Below are positions 1 to 8,922 of a DNA stretch of 27,847 bases, piece after piece (positions within the stretch are counted from its first letter, which is position 1; each line of letters begins with the position of its first letter). The notes below the pieces were generated by a model. It saw nothing but the letters and a program-made list of their open reading frames with translations. It was not told the DNA's origin and ran no database searches. This stretch comes from Chlorokybus atmophyticus (Eukaryota; Streptophyta; Chlorokybophyceae; Chlorokybales; Chlorokybaceae), in contig RHPI01001116.1 of the NCBI GenBank assembly GCA_009103225.1, positions 445,581 to 473,427 on the forward strand, in the 5' to 3' direction. The position numbers were made by a program, and so were the translations under genes.

Positions 1-22
1 GGGGGGGGGGGGGGGGGGGGGA
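1..22. repeat. Poly-G run at the window edge
   Basis: The window opens with an uninterrupted run of about 21 G residues. A homopolymer of this length exactly at a sequence end is more likely a sequencing or assembly artefact (dark-cycle poly-G, contig end) than biology. It is not a telomere repeat, because no T/A interruptions are present. Confidence 0.8.
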
Positions 23-1112
23 TTTGATGTTAGCCCGATGGAATGCATGAGGTGGCTTGCTGTGTGCTTTGCATGCATGCATGCTGGCAGACTTGTGCTG
101 CCTGCCTAAGCCGGTGTAGGCGATGGGCTTCAACTGATTGCAAGCGAGCCATGACCGTGCATGTGCGTGTACATGACGAGAGAGAGTCAGTACCGAGCTG
201 TGTGACTGCAACAACAATGAAGGGATGAACCAAACAGCATCATGCACGGCGACAGCGAAGAGCGAAGAAGCAGTCACAGAAAAGACAGCACGATGACAGT
301 CATTGCAGCAGCAACCAACGCCTCTCTACGGGTGACGCTGTTATGGCTGTGGTTGTGGCTATTGTTAGCGTCGTCGGTGTTGGCATCGGCTGCTGCATGC
401 ACGGGGAGGTGGTTGAGCTGCGGTTGAATGCTGCTGCTGCTGCTGCTGCTCGATGGGAAGCGGTGCACACTTGTCACTGGGACGGTGGCCACGTAGGCGG
501 CGACTCTGGCACTGGCGTTTGCACGCTGCGAGGACACTGGCCCAGGCTCAGGCCAGGCCGGCCCTTAACCTGGCTAAGAGCCGGCCTGGCCTGAGCCAGA
601 TTGGCCTTGGGCTTGAGTCGATGTCACCCAAAGCCCCCCCCCCCTCCCTCCAGCATGCGCATGCCGTGTGGGTCACACTCATGGTGCATTTGGGGAGAGT
701 TGATCCATGGCCATCAATGCTGTTTTCTGCCACAGCCTTGCCCTGCAAGCAACAGCAGTAGTGTGACAGGCGGGCATGCGTGCGTGCTTGTAAGGTACGA
801 GAGCGTTCATTATTACGCTGACGTACATCACATATTGCGTGTAGATTGTGTATGCCAGCGCAGAATGTACACCAACATACAATGTACAGGATACGCTGTA
901 CATGTATGTACTCTTCTGCGATAGGCCATACTGTTGCATGCCTGGGATCAGAAAGGGTGATGAGCAGCGGTGTCGTTGTTGTTACTCGGGGCCCAATCAG
1001 GGTTAGCTAGCAAGGAGCAAGAAGCTTGAGACCTTGCTTGTATGTTGTTGCATGCGGAATCCCACGACAACCATCACAACAATACTGGCCACACACAGCA
1101 CCGTTGACAACC
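23..1112. other. Gene-poor region left of the glycosyltransferase
   Basis: No recognisable gene. Open frames here are short, low in complexity (a CTG run near 428-451 reads as poly-Ala or poly-Ser) and resemble no family. The stretch holds a strong hairpin at 545-597 and an AT-richer, pyrimidine/purine-mixed section at 780-930. The 5' leader of the gene starting at 1113 probably lies in its last part, but I see no clear promoter element. Confidence 0.5.
545..597. repeat. Perfect 18-bp inverted repeat (hairpin)
   Basis: The left arm GGCTCAGGCCAGGCCGGC (545-562) is followed 17 bases later by its exact reverse complement (580-597). The inner bases CTTA/TAAG can pair after one mismatch, so the stem may reach about 22 bp. 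It is very GC-rich. No gene-like sequence surrounds it, so its role (fold-back element, terminator-like structure, remnant of a small inverted-repeat element) is unknown. Confidence 0.85.
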
Positions 1113-2743
1113 ATGACGTCGTTCTCAGCAAGGGCAGGGCAAAGAAAGGCCGGCCGGCAGAAGTTGTGGCCGCTGCTGAGAGGGCTGATAACGACGCTGC
1201 GGCAAGAGACGTGCAACACAATCAGCCTGCAAAGTAAGACAGCCATTGTATGTGGGTGTAGGTGTTGGTGTGGGTAAATGTGTGTGTGTCGTGTCTCAGC
1301 AATCTACCATTCTGCTGTTGCTTACATGTGCACGGCAAGCTTCCTCCCTATCCCAGGCACAGGTATCGGGTGGTGGCGTGTGCTCCAGCTTCTTTTTCTC
1401 AAATATGTCTGCGTGTTTGCCTACACTCGCGGCCTATACGAGGCCGACGCTGCGGCTCAGCAGTCAGAGCCCGAAGTGAACGCGGCTTGCGTGGAAGCTG
1501 CGCCCAAATGTGATGTCAATGCAGAAGCAAACACGGGTAAAGGGGCTGTGGTGGTGGCTGTTGTCGTGCCGGTGTATGTGAGGGATGAGAGTGACGCCAG
1601 GAGCGTGGTGGGCTTGCTGGAGGCGTTGACACAGCAAGTAAGAGGAGTGAGTTCAGTGACGTGCATGCGCACTTGCTCACTCACGCAATCGGGCAAACAC
1701 ACAGAGATACACATGCACGCGTACACACAGACACCTGCACGCACTCTCTCGCTCGCAAGATTGACGCTAACAACGTACCAACTCACCACTTCAACCCTGC
1801 ACAGACTCTGCAGCCGTCCGTCATCGTGCTCGTCGACGACGCATCTCCGCTGCGTTGGTGGGAGCGCAACGGCGTGACCCTCACCGATCCCAACAACAAC
1901 GATGTGGTGTTACTGTTTCACACACGCAACCGTGGCCCGGCCGCAGCACGCAACAGTGGTCTCATGCGTGCACGAGACGAGCAGGGCGCATCCATTGTGT
2001 GTTTCACGGATGTGGACTGACCGCCCGCAGCGGTAAAACAACAGCATGTCGTGTTGGATTTGCCACGCACATGCTGTTGTTGTTGTACATGTTGTTGTAC
2101 ATGTTAGTTGTGGGAGCAAAGGTGACAACAATGACAAGTCTCAACCCAACCACAGTGGCTGGGTGGAGGCCATCATGGCTGCGCACTTGCACAACAAGCA
2201 AACAGACAGAGTGGTCATTGCTGGCATGACCGTCTCGTCTAGAAACTCCATCATTGGCGGGTACCACGACTTCTATGGGACACTCAACGCGAGGTATGTT
2301 GGGTATGTTGGACACCCACAATTCGATATTGTTGTGGATATGTGGTGTTGAGTTGCATGCACTACTGTACCTACAACCCAACATGCAGGACGGACCCGTT
2401 CGCCAACAACACCATCCTCTACGGCCCAACATGCAACCTCTCTATATCCCTCCCTCCCCACATCCACTCTCTCCCCCTCTTTGACGAGCGTTACCGCGAG
2501 GCGTCCTGGGAGGACATTGAGTGGTGCGTGCGCTTGCGTGTGCACGGCGGGTACACCATAGCGTTTTGTGTTCATGCGGTCGTCGAGCACGAGTTTCATG
2601 CGTCTGTTACGGGGTTATACTACATGTTTCGCAAGTATGGAAGATGGCAGGAGATCACCTTTGACATGCATCCGGGCTTAAGGGAGGAGTTTGGGCGGTC
2701 ACAACATGTGATGTTGGTGTTGGATCAGATCAGAAGAGAGTGA
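1113..2743 (+). CDS. GT2-family glycosyltransferase with an N-terminal membrane anchor; reading frame broken
   Basis: Proposed exons are 1113-1233, 1363-1637, 1805-2032, 2156-2293 and 2389-2743, about 371 residues. The start ATG has a good ACC context. The N-terminus is Arg/Lys-rich, followed at the start of exon 2 by a hydrophobic stretch (WWRVLQLLFLKYVCVFAY), the layout of a type II Golgi-membrane enzyme. The GT-A fold is clear: VVVPVY at the end of exon 2, then LVDDASP, NRGPAAARNSGL and the metal-binding FTDVD in exon 3, and FDERYREASWEDIEW (acceptor-side acidic motif) in the last exon. Such enzymes move a sugar from a nucleotide-sugar to an acceptor; the substrate cannot be read from sequence. 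The frame breaks right after FTDVD: a TGA (2018-2020) follows. Dropping one T at 2018 restores frame and exactly matches the phase of the next exon (DRPQ, then GWVEAI). It is therefore a recent pseudogene or carries a one-base sequence error. The acceptor of exon 3 could also be 1814. Confidence 0.78.
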
Positions 2744-4176
2744 TGCGAGCGTGAGTACGTGTGAGTGTTGATGTTGGGCGACCCTTCCTGCGCACGTGCA
2801 GGCTGTTTGTTGGTTAAGTGTGCGTCTGTTGGAACAAGTGCAACACACTGGCACAGTAAGGTTGTAGACAAATCTGCAATGCTGCTGCAGCTGTTGGGTG
2901 AGCACAGCATTCGGTATATCTTTTACAATGGTCCTGACAAGACAAATTTGCAAACATGTGCACATAGCTGTGGTCTTGCATTGTCCCTGCTATGATAAAG
3001 TCCTTGCCGTGCATGTGCTTGTGCTTGTGCTTTGCCTTGTGAGCTTAGTTAGCCTTGTGCTAATGCTTTGCTGAGTTTCTCGGCGCTTGCATGCACACGA
3101 CATGCATATAGTACCTTTCATGCAAGCCCGCTATGCATAGGCTTTAACAACGTGTGCATTGAAGCACGGTGGTTGTTTGTGTATAGGATATGCGCGGTGC
3201 ATTCAAAAACATGCATGCTGTGGGGATGTGCACGAAGCGTGCTTGCGCGAACAATTCATTGGGTCCACCATCATGGTTCTCACCTTATCAGCTGCTACTT
3301 TCTAGGTGGCTTTGCCTTGGGAAGTAACACTGCGCAACCTTATGCGCTGTTACATTGCTATGAATTACACACAAGAGCTGCGCACAGCAAACTCCGAAGC
3401 ATATATCAAAAGAAGGCAACTGTGCAAGCAGCAAGGACCCAAGCAATTAAGTGGAGGCCAAGACAGAGTTACACCTACTCAACACCGCTAGCATCTAGAC
3501 AACACTCAAGGCAGTGGCAGCAGCAGTAGCAGAAGCACGATGTACCACCTGCGGTGTGTAGGGAGCATATGCAAAGACAGTGGCAAGACTGTTGAAGTAA
3601 TGAACACCAGGCATGCCTATGTTATGACGGCTTGGGTGACATGGCCTGGTCGGCAATGAGCAATTGCGGCCATGTCTTCAGTTGCAAGCTGGCCACCACC
3701 GTAACCTATCCATATGACTACGCTGGCACATGAGCATTTGTCCTTCAAAGTGACTTTATACAGTTCCTACTGGCATCTTTTGTGCATTGCAATGCTCTTG
3801 GTGCGGAGCTTGCAAGCTTGCGCGCTTCGTTGGGTGGTAGTTACTGCGGATAGGGTGAGAATGTGCCAGTCATAGATCCAGAGCACTGCACCACTTCTCC
3901 CGATCCCCGATTACATCGTATCAGCATGTGTGACATAATAGTTGCCCAGCTCCGTGACATTGAGAAGACAGACTTGAACTTGTGAAAAACAAGTTCATGG
4001 AACAACTATTTACAGCAGCAGTTCAGTTACTGTACAACGGCCATGGACCCAACAACTCGGATGGATCCAAGCGTACCACCCCAGCTGACAGATGATGCTA
4101 ACCCTATGTGCCTCCTTACCATCCTCTGATCGAAGCAGCATGATATCTAACCCCAAATCTGCCTACTACCAGCAAC
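2744..4176. other. Gene-poor region between convergent genes
   Basis: This lies between the 3' ends of the glycosyltransferase (+) and the RING gene (-). It must contain both 3' untranslated regions. Open frames (longest about 150 codons at 3068-3529) have no ATG-led, family-like content and carry none of the Ala/Arg/Glu-rich character of the real exons nearby. I see no RNA gene and no mobile element. Confidence 0.5.
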
Positions 4177-5786
4177 TCAATACATCAACTTCGCACTAGC
4201 TTTTTTGCCGAGAGCCTTTTCATACACAACCTCATCCTCCAGTGCACGACGCTGCTGGCGCTTGGCACGCCGACCTTGTCCGCTGCCCTGGCCGTTGTTA
4301 TTGTTGCTGCTGCTGCTGGTGCTGCTGCTGCCAGTCGTACTAGAAGCTGGTGCCTTACCCTTGGTAGTGGCTGCGGACCGCGGCTTGCACGCAGTGGATG
4401 AAGCTTTGACTGCTTCAACTGTTGGCCGAGCGGTTATGCGGCCGGCACGCACATACCCGTGCTCGCCCCAGCGCCGGTTGCCCAACACGCGGTGCGACAT
4501 GTATTCCTCTTGCTCGTCCTCTTCATAGTAGTCCTCGTAATCATACTCGTCTATGCCTACAGAGCCCTGAAGCTGCGCGTCTCTCCCGCAGTACCACTTT
4601 GCCCTTAGAAGAAGGCAGACACTCTCCTCCATCAGCAAGTCATGGAAGCTGCAATCGGCACAAAGTGCCATGTACGTGAGAACACCAGCACACATGCGGC
4701 AACAGCAGTATGCACATGACACACACCTGCCATCGAGGGAGCGGTAAGTGTACAGAAAGGAGAAAGGAGTCTTGCACTGGGGACACCAAACGTCCCCTTT
4801 GCAACGCTCCGCCCATTTGAGGATGCAATGCGCACTGTTAACAATGCACATGTCAGCAAAGTTACGGGTTGCCAGTTAGCAGGTAGCCCACTTAGCAGGT
4901 AGTTTTTTTTTGCGCAAGACCATAGCAACCAACTCCACATACCAGTATGCATGCTCACAGCCCTTCACAACTGCGGTGTCCTCAGGAGCAATCTGGTGAA
5001 TGCAGATGGCACAAAGCCAGTTCTCATTCTCAGAAGCTACAGCCTGGGTGCCTGCAAGAGCGACCTGCACGTGCAAAGGTTGGAAACTTGGGTCTACTTC
5101 ACTCAACTGCACTCATCCAGCAATATGTCGAACAGCTGCCCACCTGAAGAGCACTGTCATCTGGGTCATCAGGGTCAGGTTCGTCGACTTGCTTGCCATG
5201 GCGTTTGGGAATGACTGGAGTCGCAACTTCTAGATGGTCTTCCCATGATGCTTGCACTGCAGCATCATCGGTATGGACTGACAGTTGCATGTGTTGCACC
5301 AGGACTGCAACATCGTTGACATCCTGCAGACCGACACAGATCAGCCACATGCAGGACTGGAACGCTGCACTGCGTCCGTAAATATCTAGCAACAACCGAA
5401 GACGAATGATGCTCAACTCCAAATCATTTGTGCCATGGCATTAGTGCCATGGCTGTGCAACCAACAGCTCATGACCTAACTTTGTGTGTAGATACTGCTT
5501 TATGCTGCACGAGACAATCCCTTGCAGAACACGACTTGTGGGACATGATTACAACGAAGTGTCGCTATCCGCAGATCAACTCCGCACCAGTTGCATAGCT
5601 GTGACCGACTAGGTCACTGCCAACCAAGAAAACCATCGACCAACACGTACACATGCTCAGACCGACAGGCAAGCTAGTGATCAGACAATCATGAATTGAG
5701 ATAGAAGCGGCTGACTTCTTGAAACATAAGCGTACCCCAAATCCAGGTGAGTTGAAAGGGTCGCTCACAACAAAACCAGACGCCAT
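4177..5786 (-). CDS. C3HC4 RING-finger protein, plant type (probable E3 ubiquitin ligase)
   Basis: Proposed exons on the minus strand are 5786-5769, 5323-5144, 5064-4943, 4834-4727 and 4648-4177, about 299 residues. A complete C3HC4 RING is formed across two introns: CAIC, then CEHAYC and AHC, then WCPQC, spaced C-x2-C-x14-C-x-H-x2-C-x2-C-x13-C-x2-C. RING domains of this kind bind two zinc ions and recruit ubiquitin-loaded E2 enzymes. After the RING come SLDGS..DLLMEESVCLLLRAKW, an acidic Asp/Glu/Tyr stretch, and GNRRWGEHGYVRAGR..ARP, modules I associate with a family of plant RING/U-box proteins (resembling Arabidopsis DESPIERTO-like proteins). The C-terminus is Ser/Asn/Gly-rich, then basic, suggesting a nuclear location. 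A 78-bp intron (4649-4726) has no stop and is a multiple of three, so a simple ORF reading wrongly includes it. The first exon (MASGFV) is the least certain part; an alternative start is the ATG at 5350. Confidence 0.8.
4649..4726 (-). other. In-frame, stop-free 78-bp intron in the RING gene
   Basis: The minus strand reads GGCAG|GTGTGTGTC at 4727/4726 and ATTGCAG|CTTCC at 4649/4648. Removing it joins SLDG to S-FHDLLMEESV, the form conserved in the family. Keeping it inserts 26 Cys-rich residues. Both readings stay in frame, so retention would give a longer protein. Confidence 0.75.
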
Positions 5787-6775
5787 CCTTACGGAGTACG
5801 GTACGCTTAGCGCTGCCGCCGCCGCCTGACAGGGGGAACGACGATCCCGCGGCGGCGGCGGCGGCAACGCACCTGACCCTGCCCTCCCCTTCTCGCATGT
5901 GCCCACCGCAACCTCTTGGGCCACCCCCTTGTCCACCGTTGCCAGCCGCGCTCGCCAACACCTACACTACCACCAAACCCTAGCTCTGCTGCCGCCCGCT
6001 ACCGGCCAGGCCCAAAACCCAAGCAATCCAAAGCGAGAACGAAGGGTCAGAAGCAGGTCAACGGAGAGGCAAACGCCCAGGTCTCTCCCGCCGCACTACT
6101 CCCCTCGCGAACGACACCTCCGATGCCGCCGCCCGCCTGGCGGACGTGTGACGAGTGACAGTACCTGTTAGTTACCTAACGACATTGATGGGTATCAGCT
6201 AACCAGGGAAACCTATTGGCATCACGTTACTGAGCGAAAGATCTGGTACACATAGCCATCACATAACGTGAAGCCCGGCTAGTCGACACGCATCTTCGTG
6301 CTGGCGTGGACGTTGACAAACCGGGGTATCCGATCAGCGGGTGTGACCGCATATCCCGCGCACACGCTTGTGCGGTGTCCCGCACAAGCCCCAACAACTC
6401 TGCGGTTGGTAATTCAAAATCAAACCCAGCTACGAGCGAGGTTTCATCAGGGCCGCTCGATGCAAAGCGGTCATCCGACGGCTTCAACGCGCCCACAATC
6501 AATCCGCAATTGCGGCCTCAGTTGCGCTGCCTGCATTTGGCTTCCGAGGGGGTACAGCTTTGTCACAACATTGGCGTCGTTTACATTTTGCTTGTGCGAG
6601 AAGCTTTGGGTGAGAAAGAAGTGGTGTAGCGCAATTCATGTCCCAGGGGGTAGTGCAGCATGGTCTGATTAGGGTTTTGCGGTAAGCGTGTCTGCTGGGC
6701 GGCGACAAGGGCGGTGCTGCCGGCGGCGTGTGTGGCGGCGTGGTTGGGGAGGTCGGGCGGGAGGAGTCCGGTGCA
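5787..6775. promoter_or_regulatory. Divergent promoter region, RING gene / RPL15, with two teloboxes
   Basis: The two genes start head to head here. An AAACCCTAG motif lies at 5975-5983, about 190 bp upstream of the RING ATG, and TTAGGGTTTT at 6669-6678, about 100 bp upstream of the RPL15 ATG. Such plant-telomere-like boxes are known in promoters and 5' leaders of plant translation genes. The CGG-rich stretch 5810-5870 probably belongs to the RING gene's 5' leader. The middle (6180-6650) has open frames on both strands but nothing I recognise. Confidence 0.6.
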
Positions 6776-8660
6776 ATGGCGGCCGCGGTGATGGCGGCTG
6801 TGTCGCCCGTTCAGGTGAGGAGGGGCGATGGTTGTGTGATTGCGCACAGTGCATTGTCTAGGGTTGATTTCGTGTGGTGCCATTGCTGTCATCCTGATTG
6901 AGGATGTGAGTTTTTCTTAACATGTAGCTTGTGTTGGTCGTTTGGGTGGGAGACAGATGCCTGCATCGTGGCGCGGTATTTGCGTTGCCCTTAATAGTAA
7001 TGACTGTACTTCAGTTGTGCACTGTTTCAGCCACTCCTGCGCGTAGTGGTCATGCCTCGCAGTTCAAGAAATGTGGCATTGTTGTTATTGCACAACGTGT
7101 AGAATAACATGCAGCAGCAATGCCAGTCTTGCACACTTCTCGACCAGTTCCAACAATTTGCAGTTTTTGGGATGGTTTGCAAGTAATGGAAGCATACTGG
7201 CCGTAGATCTGCCGATTTGGTGCATTGAACAAGCTTTCAAAAATGAAGGTGCACTTAGTGCGGAATCCCGCAGCGCTGTGGCTCGTTTGCTATGTTTACA
7301 ATTGTGAAGTAATACTCAGAACAATTAAGACGGTTTTGCATTGTTAGGTGCGAGGCAGCCAATTTATGGGCAGCGCCTCCTCGTCTTCTGCCACATCATC
7401 CGCATTTTTCGGCCGGAGCCTCCGCAGCGCATTGCCAAGCAAAAGCACAAACAGGACAACCTCCGCTGTTGTCTGCGCCGCAGCTGCCACTGAAGAGTCC
7501 ACAGGTACGACGAGATAGCAGTTGAGTTGAGGACACTTTCAACATTCAGTCTGTCAGCATGTACATTGCAAAGAGATTTAGCGATGTGCACGCAGTCAGT
7601 AGTTTCACAAATTTGCTTGCAAGGATGCATGTCAATATTGTGGCTTTGGCGACAGAGCGATTGAGGTTGGGCAACTTGAGGCCGGCTCCCGGCGCGCGGA
7701 GGCCGGAGAAGCGCAAGGGTCGTGGTCCCGCAGCTGGTCAGGGCGCCACCTGCGGTTTTGGTATGCGCGGGCAGAAGTCCAGGTCTGGTTCAGGTGTCAG
7801 GCCAGGTTTCGAGGGAGGACAGACTCCTCTCTACAGGCGCCTTCCCAAACTGCGCGGCATTGCTGGCGGTGAGCATCAGCGGGGGGTGTTGACGCTTGCT
7901 GTTGGTAGGTACAGGTGGTATAGTACACACACTGATGCTGTGCTGTGAATCAGGTATGGGAGCCGGGTTGCCCAAGTTTGTCACCGTAAACTTGCGAGAT
8001 GTGTCGAGGTTCGAAGCGAACTCCGAGGTCTCGCTTGAGGCCCTCGTTGAAATGGGCGTGCTGAAGCCTCAGGGCCGCGAGCGCAAGCTGCTGCTCAAGG
8101 TGCGATGCTGCCTGTTTGACCGCTTGCCACAGCACTTTTACTTGGTGTCACAAGAAGTGGCGGTATGCATCTCACTCTTTCATCAGTGCAGCACTAGTGA
8201 GCAACAGTGCACATCGTGTTACCAATCAATACACAACCTGCATGTTGTTGTAGTTTACCAATGTTGTAGTTTACCAACCTGCATGTTGTTGTAGTTTACC
8301 AATCTCCAAAGCTACTTCTGCCTGTCACTACTGCGATGTTGCAACGCACCATTCTTGGTAGTTCCTTAAGTAAGCTGCCTACTATTTTAGTAACACATCC
8401 AGCATGGCTTGTGGCGCTAGTTGACTACTACAGTGTCCACTTTGTGCAGTATGTCGGCAACATTATCATCTCCATCTGAGCAGGTTCTCGGCGATGGCGA
8501 GATCGGCAATGCCATCACCGTGAAGGCTGCAGCATTTTCCGCGTCAGCCAAGGCGGCGATTGAGGCCGCCGGAGGCACCTGCGTCGTTGTGGAGGGCAGA
8601 AAGAAGTGGACACGACAGGCCGCTGCTGCTGCTGCTGCTGCTGCCGCTGCATCCTCGTAG
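6776..8660 (+). CDS. RPL15: Plastid 50S ribosomal protein uL15c (nuclear-encoded)
   Basis: Five exons (6776-6814, 7348-7504, 7656-7868, 7954-8099, 8484-8660) give a clean frame of 243 residues. Residues 1 to about 60 are rich in Ala/Ser/Arg with few acids and end near AVVCAAAA, a typical chloroplast transit peptide. The mature part shows the uL15 signature: [61 protein letters not shown], then GRERKLLLK and a final GRKKW. This protein sits at the base of the large subunit's central protuberance region in plastid ribosomes. The bacterial-type core and the transit peptide indicate an endosymbiont gene moved to the nucleus. The C-terminus ends in an Ala run encoded by GCT repeats. The start was chosen because the first exon ([13 protein letters not shown]) ends at a consensus CAG|GTGAGG donor and joins in phase to the transit-peptide exon. 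A telobox lies at 6669, and another TAGGGTT inside intron 1 at 6859-6865. Confidence 0.95.
8236..8302 (+). repeat. Short tandem repeat in intron 4 of RPL15
   Basis: The phrase CCTGCATGTTGTTGTAGTTT (followed by ACCAA) occurs twice (from about 8238 and from 8278), separated by a truncated copy (TGTTGTAGTTTACCAA, 8262-8277). It lies fully within the intron and probably arose by local duplication. Confidence 0.8.
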
Positions 8661-8922
8661 AGCCTGCTACATTGATCTGTGCCGTGCTGTGACTTGTAGA
8701 ACAGGTCATGGTAGGTTCGCCTTGAGCACTGAGTAATCGTATATCCTTTATGGGTCTCTCAGGTCTACTTTTACTTGCCCTGACATCATCTGCTGTGTAT
8801 GCTGACGTGATTGCCTGTACAGTAACGTCATTGCAATTAATTCTGAATGTGTGCTACAACTTACGCAGGCAGGCTGGTTGTGCAGCAACTTACAGTGGTT
8901 GAACAAAGGACATCATTCACAA

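Noticed and set aside
1-22. Telomere or G-rich chromosome end
   Set aside because: Pure G without T/A interruptions is not a known telomere repeat. A read or assembly artefact is far more likely.
2018-2020. TGA as a selenocysteine codon in the glycosyltransferase
   Set aside because: The residue follows a DxD motif where no selenocysteine is known, and the exon-phase mismatch remains even if TGA is read through. A one-base indel explains both.
3068-3529. A 153-codon open frame in the gene-poor region
   Set aside because: It has no ATG start at its beginning, no motif and no codon character like the real genes. It could be the 3' untranslated region of a neighbour.
6227-6629. Open frames on both strands in the middle of the RING/RPL15 promoter region
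   Set aside because: They overlap each other, lack good starts and resemble nothing I know. A degenerate mobile-element remnant cannot be excluded, but I see no terminal repeats.
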